Shown piece by piece: positions 21,090 through 33,581 of a DNA stretch of 64,000 bases. Under the pieces are notes generated by a model that was not told the DNA's origin, searched no databases, and saw only the letters and a list, made by a program, of their open reading frames with translations. Source of the DNA: Pleurodeles waltl (Eukaryota; Chordata; Amphibia; Caudata; Salamandridae); contig NC_090448.1 in assembly GCF_031143425.1 (NCBI RefSeq), positions 536,566,313-536,630,312 of the forward strand. The letters are read 5' to 3'. The first letter of the stretch is position 1. The number at the start of each line of letters is the position of its first letter. The translations under genes and the position numbers were made by a program.

Positions 21090-22055
21090 GGTGGGTTCTA
21101 GTTATACCGTATTACAGTAGCCTTGCTCCTATTTGGGACTCACCGGACACTCCTGGATAAGCTATCCATCTTTTTGAGGGAAAAAGGAATTGTGGAATGG
21201 GGACAAATCCTGGAGGATAACATGCTGATATCCAGGTCAACACTTACAGAACCTAAGGAGGGCACTGTTTCAAAATTGAAATACTACCCGCTTGTAAAGT
21301 GGGCAAGAGCTCCACCTAAGGAATGCCGGGGGATGATACTTGGGGAAAAAACTGCTCCAGAAACCCCCCCGCCGCATTGTGGTATTGGATGCTGATGGAG
21401 GCTCCGATCTTGTCATTAGCTAAGTGCGGGAAGGACCTACCATCGCAGGACGTTATCACCCTTTGGCAAGTATCAATGGCCATGCTTTGGGTTACAACTA
21501 AATCTGTCTCCTTAAGCTTAAAAAAGAATCATCAAGAGTTTGATGGCACTAGGAACGTGAAAGAAGAAGAAGTGCCCTAGATAGGATGAAGAGAGGGCAG
21601 ATGATGTCCATATGTTCTTGTAGTCTCAAATGCCTAATCATTTCTGGCATGATGTGTGTAAGGTGTTTGTAGATGTGATTAGTCCAGAAGGAAAGGTAAT
21701 CCTTCCCTTAATCATTTTTGGGTGCTGGATAGTTAAGGGGAAATTAAAAAAACTCAATAAGAATTAAAGGTCACTCTTGTTTGTATTGGTTCTGCTGGCC
21801 CGTCGGGAAATCTGTTTGAAAAGGATACTGCCTTCACCCCGTACGGTGCATGAATGGCTCATGTCAGTAACAAAGTTTCATTGACTAGATCAGAGCGGCC
21901 TCACAAGTAAGAGGAGGAGGTTTTGGTTGCTGTAGGACAACTGGTGTAATGCGTAGATGCATGATGGTGGGTTGCCCCCCCATGAATCAAATCTGGCAGT
22001 CCCCTTAGCCAATTGAATTTACAATGAGGTCACAAAAAAAACGTGAATACGAGTA
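21090..22055 (+). pseudogene. Tx1/L1-like LINE ORF2, C-terminal part (continued)
   Basis: Continues the LINE on the far side of the LTR: REKGIVEWGQILEDN (about 21175), YYPLVKWARAP, then the C-terminal region with the remains of an H-x-FW pattern (DDVHMF... NHFWHDVCKVFVDVISPEGK, about 21600-21700) followed by ILPLIIFGCWIV. Several stops and frameshifts. It is cut by the solo LTR at 22056. Confidence 0.7.
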
Positions 22056-25000
22056 TGTAGGAAAGTACCATCTTGCCTGGCATGTTACCCCCATATTTCA
22101 CTGTATATATGTTGTTTTAGTCTATGTGTCACTGGGACCCTGCCAAGCAGGGCCCCAGTGCTCATAAGTATGTGCCCTGTATGTGTTCCCTGTGTGATGC
22201 CTAACTGTCTCACTGCTAACCAGAACCTCAGTGGTTATGCTCTCTCTGCTTTCCAAATTTGTCACTATCAGGCTAGTGACTAAATTTACCAATTCACATT
22301 GGCATACTGGTACACCCATATAATTCCCTAGTATATGGTACTGAGGTACCCAGGGTATTGGGGTTCCAGGAGATCCCTATGGACTGCAGCATTTCTTTTG
22401 CCACCCATAGGGAGCTCTGACAATTCTCACACAGGCCTGCCACTGCAACCTGCGTGAAATAACGTCCACATTATTTCACAGCCATTTACCACTGCACTTA
22501 AGTAACTTATAAGTCACCTATATGTCTAACCTTCACCTGGTGAAGGTTGGGTGCCAAGTTACTTAGTGTGTGGGCACCCTGGCACTAGCCAAGGTGCCCC
22601 CACATCGTTCAGGGCAAATTCCCCGGACTTTGTGAGTGAGGGGACACCATTACACGCGTGCACTGTACATAGGTCACTACCTATGTACAGCGTCACAATG
22701 GTAACTCCGAACATGGCCATGTAACATGTCTAAGATCATGGAATTGTTTCCCCAATGCCATTCTGGCAATGGGGGGACAATTCCATGATTCCCCCGGGTC
22801 TCAGGCACAGAGCCCGGGTAATGCCAAACTGCCTTTCCGGGGTCTCCACTGCAGCTGCTGCTGCTGCCAAACCCTCAGACAGGTTTCTGCCCTCCTGGGG
22901 TCCAGGCAGCCCTGGCCCAGGAAGGCAGAACAAAGGACTTCCTCTGAGAGAGGGTGTAACACCCTCTCCCTTTGGAAATAGGTGTGAAGGCTGGGCAGGA
23001 GTATCCTCCCCCAGCCTCTGGAAATGCTTTGATGGGCACAGATGGTGCCCATCTCTGCATAAGCCAGTCTACACCAGTTCAGGGATCCCCCGGCCCTGCT
23101 CTGGCGTGAAACTGAACAAAGGAAAGGGGAGTGACCACTCCCCTGACCTGCACCTCCCAGGGGAGGTGCCCAGAGCTCCTCCAGTGTGTCCCAGACCTCT
23201 GCCATCTTGGAAACAGAGGTGCCCGTGGCACACTGGACTGCTCTGAGTGCCAGTGCCAGCAGGTGACGTCAGAGGCTCCTTCTGATAGGCTCTTACCTCT
23301 CTTGGTAGCCATTCCTCCTTCCTAGGTAGCCAAACCTCCTTTTCTGGCTATTTAGGGTCTCTGCTTTGGGGAATTCTTCAGATGACGAATGCAAGAGCTC
23401 GTCAGAGTTCCTCTGCATCTCCCTCTTCACCTTCTGCCAAAGGATCGACCGCTGACTGCTCAGGACGCCTGCAAAACCGCAACAAAGTAGCAAGACGACT
23501 ACTAGCAACCTTGTATCGCTTCATCCTGCCGGCTTTCTCAACTGTTTCCAGGTGGTGCATGCTCTGGGGGTATCCTGCCTCCTCTCTGCACCAGGAGCTC
23601 TGAAGAAATCTCCCGTGGGTCGACAGAATCTTCCGCCTGCAACCACAGGCACCAAAAGACTGCATCACTGGTCCTCTGGGTCCCCTCTCAGCACGACGAG
23701 CGTGGTCCCTGGAACTCAGCAACCCTGTCCAATTGACTCCCACAGTCCAGTGACTCTTCATTCCAAGTTTGGTGGAGGTAAGCCCTTGCCTCCCCACGCT
23801 AGACTGCATTGCCTGGTACCGCGTGATTTGCAGCTGCTCCGGCTCCTGTGCACTCTTCCAGGATTTCCTTTGTGCACAGCCAAGCCTGGGTCACCATCAC
23901 TCCTTCCTGCAGTGCACAACCTTCTGAGTTGTCCTCCGGCGTTGTGGGACTCCCTTTTGTGACTTTGGGTAGACTCCAGTTCACTTTTCAGGTACTTCTG
24001 CGGGTGCTGCCTGCTTCTGTGAGGGTTCCCTGAGTTGCTGGGCGCCCCCTCTGTCTCCTCCTCCAGGTGGCAACATCCTGGTCCCTCCTGGGCCACAGCA
24101 GCACCCAAAAACCTCTACTGCAACCCTTGCAGCTAGCAAGGCTTGTTTGCAGTCTTTCTGCATGGGAATACCTCTGCACACTTCATCACAACGTGGGACA
24201 TCTGTAAAGAAATGGCTCCCTGTTGCAGTTACCCCCCACTTTTTGCCTGATACTGATGCTGACTTGACTGAGAAGTGTGTTGGGACCCTGCTAACCAGGC
24301 CCCAGCACCAGTGTTCTTTCACCTAAAATGTACGATTGTTTCCACAATTGGCACAACCCTGGCACCTAGGTAAGTCCCTTGTAACTGGTACCCCTGGTAC
24401 CAAGGGCCCTGATGCCAGGAAGGTCTCTAAGGGCTGCAGCATGTCTTATGCCACCCTAGGGACCCCTCACTCAGCACAGACACACTGCTTACCAGCTTGT
24501 GTGTGCTGGTGGGGAGAAAATGACTAAGTCGATATGGCACTCCACTCCCCTCCCCTATGCCAACCTCACACTGCCTGTGGCATAGGTAAGTCACCCCTCT
24601 AGCAGGCCTTACAGCCCTAAGGCAGGGTGCACTATACCACAGGTGAGGGCATATGTGCATGAGCACTATGCCCCTACAGTGTCTAAGCAAAACCTTAGAC
24701 ATTGTAAGTGCAGGGTAGCCATAAGAGTATATGGTCTGGGAGTCTGTCAAAAACGAACTCCACAGCTCCATAATGGCTACACTGAATACTGGGAAGTTTA
24801 GTATCAAACTTCTCAGAATAATAAACCCACACTGATGCCAGTGTTGGATTTATTAAAAAATGCACACAGAGGGCCTCTTAGAGATGCCCCCTGTATTTTA
24901 CCCAATTGTTCAGTGCAGGACTGACTGGTCTCTGCCAGCCTGCTGCTGAGAGACGAGTTTCTGACCCCATGCGGTGAGAGCCTTTGTGCTCTCTGAGGAC

Positions 25001-27719
25001 AGAAACAAAGCCTGCTCTGGGTGGAGGTGCTTCACACCTCCCCCCTGCAGGAACTGTAACACCTAACAGTGAGCTTCAAAGGCTCAAGCTTCATGTTACA
25101 ATGCCCCAGGGCACTCCAGCTAGTGGAGATGCCCGCCCCCTGGACACAGCCCCCACTTTTGGCGGCAAGTCCAGGAGAGATAATGAGAAAAACAAGGAGG
25201 AGTCACTGGCCAGTCAGGACAGCCCCTAAGGTGTCCTGAGCTGAGGTGACTCTGACTTTTAGAAATCCTCCATCTTGCAGATGGAGGATTCCCCCAATAG
25301 GGATAGGAATGTGACCCCCTCCCCTTGGGAGGAGGCACAAAGAGGGTGTACCCACCCTCAGGGCTAGTAGCCATTGTCTACTAACCCCCCAGACCTAAAC
25401 ACGCCCTTAAATTTAGTATTTAAGGGCTTCCCTGAACCTAAGAATTTAGATTCCTGCAACTACAAGAAGAAGAGGACTGCTGAGCTGAAAGACCCCTGCA
25501 GAAGAGGAAAAGAAGACACCAACTGCTTTGGCCCCAGTCCTACCGGCCTGTCTCCTGCCTTCTAAAGAACCCTGCTCTAGCGACTCTTTCCCCAGGACCA
25601 GCGACCTCTGAATCCTCAGAGGACTGACCTGCTTCAAGAGGAACAAGAAACTCCCGAGGACAGCGGCCCTGTTCCAAAAAGACTGCAACTTTGTTTCAGA
25701 GGAGCAGATTTAAAGACCCCCTGCAATCCCCGCAAGAAGCGTGAGACTTGCAACACTGCACCCGGCGACCTCGACTCAACTGGTGGAGAACCAACACCTC
25801 AGGGAGGACCCTCCGGCGACTCCGAGACTGTGAGTAACCAAAGTTGTCCCCCCTGAGCCCCCTCAGCGACGCCTGCAGAGGGAATCCCGAGGCTCCCCCT
25901 GACCGCGACTGCCTGACTCTAAAATCCCGATGGCTGGAAAAGACCCTGCACCCGCAGCCCCCAGCACCTGAAGGATCGGAACTCCAGTGCAGGAGTGACC
26001 CCCAGGAGGCCCTCTCCCTTGCCCAGGTGGTGGCTACCCCGAGGAGCCCCCCCTTGCCTGCCTGCATCGCGGAAGAGACCCCTTGGTCTCTCATTGAAAC
26101 CTATTGAAAACCCGACGTGTGTTTGCACACTGCACCCGGCCGCCCCCGCGCTGCTGAGGGTGTACTTTCTGTGTGGACTTGTGTCCCCCCCGGTGCCCTA
26201 CAAAACCCCCCTGGTCTACCCTCCGAAGACGCGGGTACTTACCTGCTGGCAGACCGGACCCGGGGCACCCCCTTCTCTCCATTGAAGCCTATGCGTTTTG
26301 GGCACCACTTTGAACTCTGCACCTGACCGGCCCTGAGCTGCTGGTGTCGTGACTTTGGGGTTGCTCTGAACCCCCAACGGTGGGCTACCTTGGACCCTAA
26401 TCTTAACCCCGTAGGTGGTTTACTTACCTGCAAAAACTAACATTACTTTACCCCCCCCAGGAACTGTGAAAATTGCACTGTGTCCACTTTTGAAATAGCT
26501 ATATGTGTTTTATGTAAAAAGTATATATGCTATTGTGATTGTTCAAAGTTCCTAAAGTACTTACCTGCAATACCTTTCAAATGAGATATTACATGTAGAA
26601 TTTGAACCTGTGGTTCTTAAAATAAACTAAGAAAAGATATTTTTCTATAACAAAAACCTATTGGCCTGGAATTGTTTCTGAGTGTGTGTTCCTCATTTAT
26701 TGCCTGTGTGTATGTACAACAAATGCTTAACACTACTCCTTTGATAAGCCTACTGCTCGACCACACTACCACAAAATAGAGCATTAGTATTATCTCTTTT
26801 TGCCACTATCTTACCTTTAAGGGGAACCTTGGACTCTGTGCATACTATTCCTTACTTTGAAATAGTGCATACAGAGCCAACTTCCTACAACATCCATCCT
26901 CCAAAGGGGAAGTTCCGAGTCCTCTTCTTTCTTGCAGAACTCCAAGCTTCTTCCAACAGGTGGCAGCTTCCTTGCACCCTCAGATGGCATTTCCTGGGCT
27001 CCTGCCCACTCTGGACACTGTCGCGACTATTGGACTTGGTCCTCTTGTCTTACAGGTACTCAGGTCCGGAAGTCCACTGTTGCATTGCTGGTGTTTGTTC
27101 TTCTTGCAGAATCCCCCTATCACGACTTCTGTGCTCTCTGGGGGTAGTAGGTGCACTTTACATCTACCTTTCAGGGTCTTGGGGTGGGCTATTTTTCTAA
27201 ACCTCACTGTTTTCTTACAGTCCCAGCGACCCTCTACAAGCTCACATAGGTTTGGGGTCCATTTGTGGTTCACATTCCACTTTTGGAGTATATGGTTTGT
27301 GTTGCCCCTATACCTATGTGCTCCTATTGCAATCTACTGTAATCTCACACTGCTTGCATTACTTTTCTTGCTATTACCTGCATAATTTTGATTGGTGTAC
27401 ATATATCTTGTGTATATAACTTATCCTCATACTGAGGGTACTCACTGAGATACTTTTGGCATATTGTCATAAAAATAAAGTACCTTTATTTTTAGTACTT
27501 CTGTGTATTGTGTTTTCTAATGATATTGTGCATATGACACCAGTGGTATAGTAGGAGCTTTACATGTCTCCTAGTTCAGCCTAAGCTGCTTTGCCAGAGC
27601 TACCTTCTATCAGCCTAAGCTGCTAGAAACACCCCTTCTACACTAATAAGGGATAACTGGACCTGGCACAAGGTGTAAGTACTTCTGGTACCCACTACAA
27701 GCCAGGCCAGCCTCCTACA
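22056..27719 (+). mobile_element. Solo Gypsy-type LTR, family 1, second copy, TSD GAGTA, with a nested LTR
   Basis: Starts TGTAGGAAAGTACC, ends CTCCTACA, with identical flanks GAGTA (22051-22055, 27720-27724). Without the nested element and its TSD copy (24203-26894) it is 2,972 bp, close to the 2,966 bp of the copy at 10962. AATAAA is at 27474-27479. Confidence 0.92.
24203..26889 (+). mobile_element. Solo Gypsy-type LTR, family 2 (2,687 bp), TSD ACATC
   Basis: Starts TGTAAAGAAATGGCTCCC and ends CAACTTCCTACA, flanked by ACATC (24198-24202, 26890-26894). AATAAA at 26621-26626 is a likely polyadenylation signal. It is the innermost layer of a three-deep nest (LINE, LTR 1, LTR 2). Long open frames in the GC-rich part (25844-26400) show no known domain. 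Confidence 0.9.
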
Positions 27720-27755
27720 GAGTATTATTCACTATTAGTATAATAAAAAATGGCA
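27720..27755 (+). other. 3' end of the Tx1/L1-like LINE
   Basis: After the solo LTR, sequence continuous with 22040-22055 ends in AATAAAAAATGG, an A-rich tail that could mark the LINE 3' terminus. The boundary is a guess. Confidence 0.35.
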
Positions 27756-28511
27756 GAAAAGGAGGGTGAGCCCTGACAGACACTCCCATAAAGGAGAGCC
27801 TTCCCTTTGTTCTTGCTTTTCACTTTGCTCTCTGAGGCCAGTGGTTGCAAAGGCAGTGCCAGGGGTCGCAAGAGGTAAACCAGGGGTGCAGTTGCGACCC
27901 CTGGTGGCCCCAAAATGACATCCATGTTGCTCAACAAAGATGCCTGTTTCCAATGGCTAGGTATAAGGTGCAGCTATTGGAAGGAATATGTAGAGATAGA
28001 CACTGGCAGAGAAGAACGAGTGCAATTGTCATCCGAATCACCCGAAAAGCCTGTAACACTTTACCCTAATTCAGTCACATACAGTAGTCGATGGAAAGAA
28101 ATTTGTACCATGACAGAGAGAACGGGGCAGAAAATACAACAGTGATGCTCCCCCTGCTGGCTGTTCAGGACACTTGTCACAAGAATGATAGGACATTTCC
28201 TGGGGAAACACGACAGAGGGATTACTCAAATAAGGAAATGATGTCGAAACTAACGTAAACCCTTATAAAAGAATGCATCATATGTGCTTGCCAAGAATCA
28301 AGAGTGAAGTGAGCTTCAACCACCTTGAGAAGGGCTTTTTGAGTGAATCACCCTAAACTTTATTGATAATTGAAATTCCGCATGAGGAAATGCATGGGTC
28401 AATTTTTAAAATGTTTACATTTCGTAACAAAAGACTTACTTTTGAAAGTTAATTAATTAATAAATTGCGTGTGGCACAAATTCCAATCAGATTAAATGTA
28501 TACCTAGGTTC
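27756..28511. other. Unassigned sequence with a perfect 13-bp hairpin
   Basis: I recognise no coding sequence. CCAGGGGTCGCAA (27859-27871) and its exact complement (27892-27904) form a hairpin with a 20-nt loop. The rest looks unique or very old. Confidence 0.4.
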
Positions 28512-28519
28512 ATGCAGCT

Positions 28520-28820
28520 CAGTGCTTAATTTGTGCTTGTTGTATCCGGTACTGAGCAAAGGCGCTTATTTTTGAGGGCCGGGGCTTATTCTTCTGCCTC
28601 CAGCATTTGCTGCGAGCAAAAGACACAAATGAGAAAGAGAAAAACGAAAAAGCGTCGCAAAGGGAGAAAACAGAAACCTGCTAGAGTGAGCTGAAGGGGC
28701 AGGGAGTGGCTTTATATAATTTGAAGAGTTATCCATGTTCTCACATTTAATTGCAGCAGCCGCGTGTTTAAAAGGAGAGCTTTGAGCACCGGCACGTTTT
28801 TATTTACAAAATCAGCACTG
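28520..28820. mobile_element. hAT-type MITE (301 bp), 8-bp TSD ATGCAGCT
   Basis: Ends are CAGTGCTTAATTTGT and ACAAAATCAGCACTG, an imperfect inverted repeat with the CAG...CTG ends of hAT elements. The flanks are identical 8-mers ATGCAGCT (28512-28519, 28821-28828). No coding capacity. Confidence 0.88.
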
Positions 28821-28828
28821 ATGCAGCT

Positions 28829-29957
28829 GTTATATGATAGAAGAGCTACTGGTCATCAAAGTTTTTTAAATCTATTGGACCACTAAAATAAAAAGAAACC
28901 TTGTCAATGAGTGGATCTAAAATGAAGGTAATGTTATTTGGCAGTCGCTTTGGTAGGTTTTCAGCTAATTAGTTGTGCCTCCTAGAATCTTACCAGTACC
29001 TTCGTTTAGTTTTATAGATCTTTAAACTCCCTATTATATTTTAATAAACTCTAATTAAGATCATATACGGGATTGAAAGTGGCGAATAAGTGAGAAACAA
29101 GATGGTTAAGGGCTATTTTCTAACCGCTTCATTAAGGATATCTAGCACGAAAGGTTTTACATTCTTCTATATACAGTCCCTTATTGCTAGAGTTGAATGT
29201 GATTAGGGTGAGAGTTTTATCCACACCGTCATTAATTTTCTACATTTTTATAAGCACTTATAAAGAGTCACTTTGCCCAGACCCAGCTCACAAACTGCAG
29301 CCGGTTCATAGCTCTTCTAATCAAATTTCAGCTATTGGTGTAGTGGCGATGTGTTGATACCACTAAGCCTAAATTTCATATTTCAATTAATGAAAAGAAT
29401 CAAACGTGCAGAGATTAATAAAAATAGGAACTAGCTGTCACATATTTGGAGAATTTGAACTCTTAAAATAACTTTCCAAAGTAGGTAATAATCACATTAA
29501 GTACAATTTTATACAGTTCAGTTTAGGCAGTAGTACATCTGTCATCTGGGAGGGGCCAGGCATAAGATTGCCAAACAAAATAAAATGTGTCCATTGTGCT
29601 AAGTTTTCTAGGAATCCGTCAAATGCATTTTCTTGTTTTTCTTCATTCGAATTCCTCTGTACAGACATTTCCTTAAACCAGCGTGTTTATCTTCAGGTTT
29701 AAAATAGAACAAGAGACCACTGTGATATTCAGTAAGGCTGTAAAGTGTTTTAAATTAGTGAATAAATAATTGAAAATATGGAAATATATGGAAATACATT
29801 TTGGATGTAAGCTAAGTTCTGTTCATTATATTCCTATTTATTTGGTTAAACCCATCAAATTTACATGAACGAGAATACTGATAATAACTCAGTCATGCAA
29901 AATAATAGCAAATATAATGTGTCAATTTTTGTGTACAAGTTAACAGTAAAACATTTT
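28829..29957. other. AT-rich stretch, nothing recognised
   Basis: About 1.1 kb of AT-rich DNA without long open frames, repeats with clear ends, or motifs that I recognise. Confidence 0.5.
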
Positions 29958-30339
29958 GGGCCAGATATAATAAGGCATTTTGCATTCATAAACAGATTTG
30001 TCAAATTGTACCAGTTGCAAATACAAGCATTTTGGTATGTACTAAAGGCATTTGCTTTGGTAGTTGGCAAATGGAATGGTTACAGAATCAGTAAAATTAC
30101 AACTCCAAATAAGGAATCACATTTTGTGATTTTCTATTATTGATTCCTTATTTCAATGTACGAAGCATTCACACATTGTGACTAGTCGCAGAATGTTCGT
30201 TTTGCACGTGCTATTTACCACCAACTCGAAACAAGTGGTGACTAGGTGTAACATATATTAACAGCCCCAGAATGCCTTTGTGTTTTCTACAATAGGCACT
30301 GTAGATAATGGTGAGGAGAAGGCCACTAGTTGGTTTAAA

Positions 30340-31900
30340 GAGAAGGGGGAGGAGACAGGAGTACGTTTTTAGAGTTACAGGTACTATTTTTGGCTAAACA
30401 AAGGAGTTTAATAGCTAAAATTCTACCTCAACTGGAGCAAAAACAGGCAGGAGCAATTCGGTTTCCCCCCATGTGCAGGTATTATGCTCACTGTGCCTCT
30501 GAGCTAGTAGGGTGTAGTGGCTGCTGCAGGGAGGGTTTCACAAACTGCATTCTCATGCTTTTTACTGGGAATTTCTAGATGCAATGCTGTCTAAAATCAA
30601 TGATTATAATACATTTCCTACAGCAGCACAGACATTGCAGGTAACAAAATTAGGGGCTTATTTACAAGCCCCTTGCACCGCCGTTCAATCTTTTTTTTTG
30701 ATGCAGTGATGGTGCAAAGCAGTCCCCTACAGTGCACCACATTTACAAACTGGTGCAATGGGTCCTTTGCACCAGTTTGTAAAGCCTTGCGCCACACTAT
30801 ACCTGCACCAGGTATAATGTTTGCAAGCTAGACATTCCCCTGATGAAAGCCACGTTAAACCGGCACAGTGAAATTTACAAGATTTCACCAGGCAATTCTG
30901 CACCTTCACAGTGTAAAATTTTTAATGCCTGCTCGGAGCAGGTGTTAAAGTGATGCTGTTTTTTTTAAGATTGGACCCCCCGCATTGCTGGAGCAGCATT
31001 ATTTTTTTTTTACGCTGGTCCATCAATGCGTCAGTTTATTGCCACAGAAGCATTAGAATTTCTGACGCTTGTGTCAAAACGTGCGTCATGGAGCACTGTA
31101 TCATAAATACAGCACTACCAAGGCATCGTTAGGGGGTCCAGGGCTGGTGCAAGAGAACTGGTGCATCGATTCGGATGCTCTCGTTTCGTGTAACCGAGGC
31201 CTAAATGTTATCAGATAGCTCAATTTCCTCATGTCATTGACTGTATTTATGGGACTCGTGTTCAAATATGCCCTCAACATGAGAATGTGTTATATTTAGA
31301 AATCCTAAAAATACTAATTCTTTAATTTAAGCATTCAAGTTGTTTGCAGTGCCTCAAGTATAATTTCAGATATAATGGACAGATTCCCAGAAAGTACACG
31401 ATTCCTACATTTTTAGGCATAGTGGGGTTTACACGTGTCTTCTTAGAGGATAATTTGGTGATATTATTTGAAAACATATATGCTGAATACCTACATCCAT
31501 TTGCATACAAAAATACATTTTACTTTAACATTGTAGAAGACAGTGTTTATGCTTTGCACCGGATTTTAACACCGTCTCTGAACCCTGCATCACCAAGTGA
31601 GCGTCGCTACAGTGCTGCCTATAAATTGACCATAACTGTAGTTGAGATTAATTTTGGAGTGCTCAAAAGCCAATCTTGATGTATTCACAAAAGCGGTGGG
31701 GCACTCTAATATGGATCAGACACCAGCTGCAAGATAGTGGCAACATGTGCTATTTTGCACAATATTGCAACCCCTGAAGGGAATACTTGTCAGCTTGTCC
31801 GATCTTGAGTCAGATACAGATCACCACAACATTACCCTCAGGATGGCTCAGGGGCAGGAGAAGGCAGAGAACAAGTGCTGACACCACAAGAAGTTATTTG
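30340..31900 (+). pseudogene. HARBI1-like transposase of Harbinger B (decayed, MITE-split)
   Basis: In pieces across frames one reads ILPQLEQKQAGAI, FLDAMLSKINDY, FPTAAQTLQVTK, then after the MITE QIAQFPHVIDCIYGTRVQI, ISDIMDRFPESTRF, LTPSLNPASPSERRY, VVEINFGVLKSQS and SCKIVATCAILHNIATP. These follow the order of HARBI1 family blocks, up to the C-terminal LHNI motif. The first catalytic motif, usually CIDGTH in such transposases, reads CIYGTR, so the aspartate is lost. Stops and frameshifts throughout. Confidence 0.78.
30653..31201. mobile_element. Harbinger-type MITE (549 bp) inside transposase B
   Basis: Starts GGGGCTTATTTACAAG after TTA (30650-30652) and ends ACCGAGGCC before TAA (31202-31204). 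Removing it joins LQVTK to the FPHVI block of the transposase. It shares the CGTTAGGGGG block and the GCTCGGAGCAGG/GCTCAGAGCAGG block with the fragment at 63556-63834. Confidence 0.7.
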
Positions 31901-32164
31901 TAAAGTACGTTTCACATTAAAAGTTATGCAGAAATGACATACAACTATGCTTCTTTAACAATAATATTTTAAAAACCTTTGATTCAGGTGTTATGTACTT
32001 TTTATATTTTTTAAATAAAACAATAGCAGATGCTCATAATGTGCAAAATAAAATGTGCCTATTTTGACATAACAAATATTTTTAACTGTACATATTAGAA
32101 ACAATTGCAGAAACATGTTGCTACTGCTTCTTTCCTTTACACCTCTCACGGCACTTGCCCCTTC

Positions 32165-33210
32165 TTTGTGCTCAACATTGTGAGTTTGGGAGAAAATCGG
32201 TAGATGCACTTTGCCTGTAACTGCAACGAAGTCTCATAGGTTCTGGTGCTGAAATTCTACCGAAGCTTGACATCTCCTTACTTTGCTCTCCATCTAACTC
32301 CCCAGCTTCAGAGACGCGGGAAGTGTGAATATTTTCTAATGCACTGGTGACATGCACTAGGTCACATGCTACGTCGCCACTGTAGTGATGTATCCCCGCC
32401 TGCAAGTGCACCAAGATAATGTTGCTGTAGCCTGTATGAGCCAGGAAAGAGACCTCTTGAATCCATCTAATCAGCTCATTAGCTGATGATGATGGTGGCG
32501 TCTGTGAATGATGTGATCCTGCTCCATTATGCTGTATAAGTTGTAACAGCCTCTTTGAGTTGTTTAAAATTACCTGCAACCAGTTTTTGCCACTTCTCAA
32601 CAGCGTTATTCAGCTTATTTAAGTCTTAATTAATACGTTCAATGTTTTAATTCATGGACACTAAGGCCCATATTTATACTTTTTTAGTGCCGCATTTGCG
32701 TAATTTTTTTACGCAAAGCGGCACAACCGTACAAAATACAATTATATTTTGTAAGTTTGCGCCGCTTTTGCATCAAAAATGACAAAAATGCGGCGCTAAA
32801 AAGTATATATATGAGCCCAACTGTCTTAACTGATTTAATGTCCCTATATATTGGGCGCTGCACAGACGGCATTGACATTTCGAAGCACCAAAAGAGCTGC
32901 AGTGTCACCTTCATCTGCAGACCAAGGAAGGCCTAACCCTTGTCTTCTGGTTGCATTGAATCGGTGTTGAAGAAGGGTCTAATGCATTTGTATGCCTCTT
33001 CTAACACTATGGGTTCCAGGCATGTCTGTTGTTTAGTTCTTTGACTCGTCAGGAAAAATCAGGCAGTGGAGAGACTTCTGCTCAGTGTCTGGGTGGCACA
33101 GGTGGTGTTGGTGTGGTTGTGGTAGCATTATCTTCCTCCATGTCTGAAGGAGTGTCCTGAGTTGCCTCATGCTCACATTCTTCAACTCGAGTGGATGGGT
33201 AATGTGTAAG
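32165..33210 (-). pseudogene. Myb-like accessory gene of Harbinger B, C-terminal relic
   Basis: Minus-strand fragments include an acidic Thr/Pro-rich segment (TQDTPSDMEEDNATTTT, about 33130-33185), a helical segment (LNNAVEKWQKLVAGNFKQLK, about 32540-32600) and a basic tail. Composition and order match the C-terminal half of Harbinger Myb-like (naiF-type) proteins, but the Myb domain itself is not seen here. A MITE (32665-32818) splits it. The assignment rests mainly on context. Confidence 0.5.
32665..32818. mobile_element. Short Harbinger-type MITE (154 bp)
   Basis: Ends GGCCCATATTTATACTTTTT and AAAAGTATATATATGAGCCC are inverted repeats. It follows TAA at 32662-32664. Inner sequence GCCGCATTTGCG pairs with GCAAAGCGGC. 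No coding capacity. Confidence 0.75.
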
Positions 33211-33578
33211 ATATGAGAAGATTTTAATTTTACTCAATATCAGAATAATGTTTGGGTTTTACTGATTAACACAAATTAAAAGTTCATTTCTACAAATTCT
33301 CTTCTCAACGTCTTTCCACTCACTAATAAATGTTTATCAATGATGAAAAAAAAATCACATATTTATGCTATATTGCATGAACAATAGTTCCTAGACATGA
33401 AAAATAAACTATGTTTTGCTTAAAATGGTTGCTGGGTCTACTATTAAAGTGGATGTTTCAATACCAAAACTTTTAACAGGATTATCATCAGGACTCTTGC
33501 TATAACAAAACCCGAGCGCTTAAGATGGAACTATGACTTTTACAAAACTCTGAAACAGATTGCACACTGAAACTACAC
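33211..33578. other. AT-rich stretch, nothing recognised
   Basis: AT-rich sequence between Harbinger B and the next MITE. I see no gene or defined repeat. Confidence 0.4.
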
Positions 33579-33581
33579 TAA

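Larger units (their letters stand above)
29958..33210. mobile_element. Decayed PIF/Harbinger element B
   Basis: Contains a plus-strand HARBI1-like transposase relic (30340-31900) and a convergent minus-strand Myb-like relic (about 33205-32165), the same two-gene set as in A and D. A candidate left end is GGGCCAGATATAATAAG at 29958, like GGGCCAGATGTA ends of MITEs in this window. The right end is not identified. Two MITEs are nested inside. Confidence 0.6.

Noticed and set aside
25844..26326. GC-rich open frames around 25.9-26.3 kb as a host exon
   Set aside because: They lie inside the family 2 solo LTR with clean ends and TSD.
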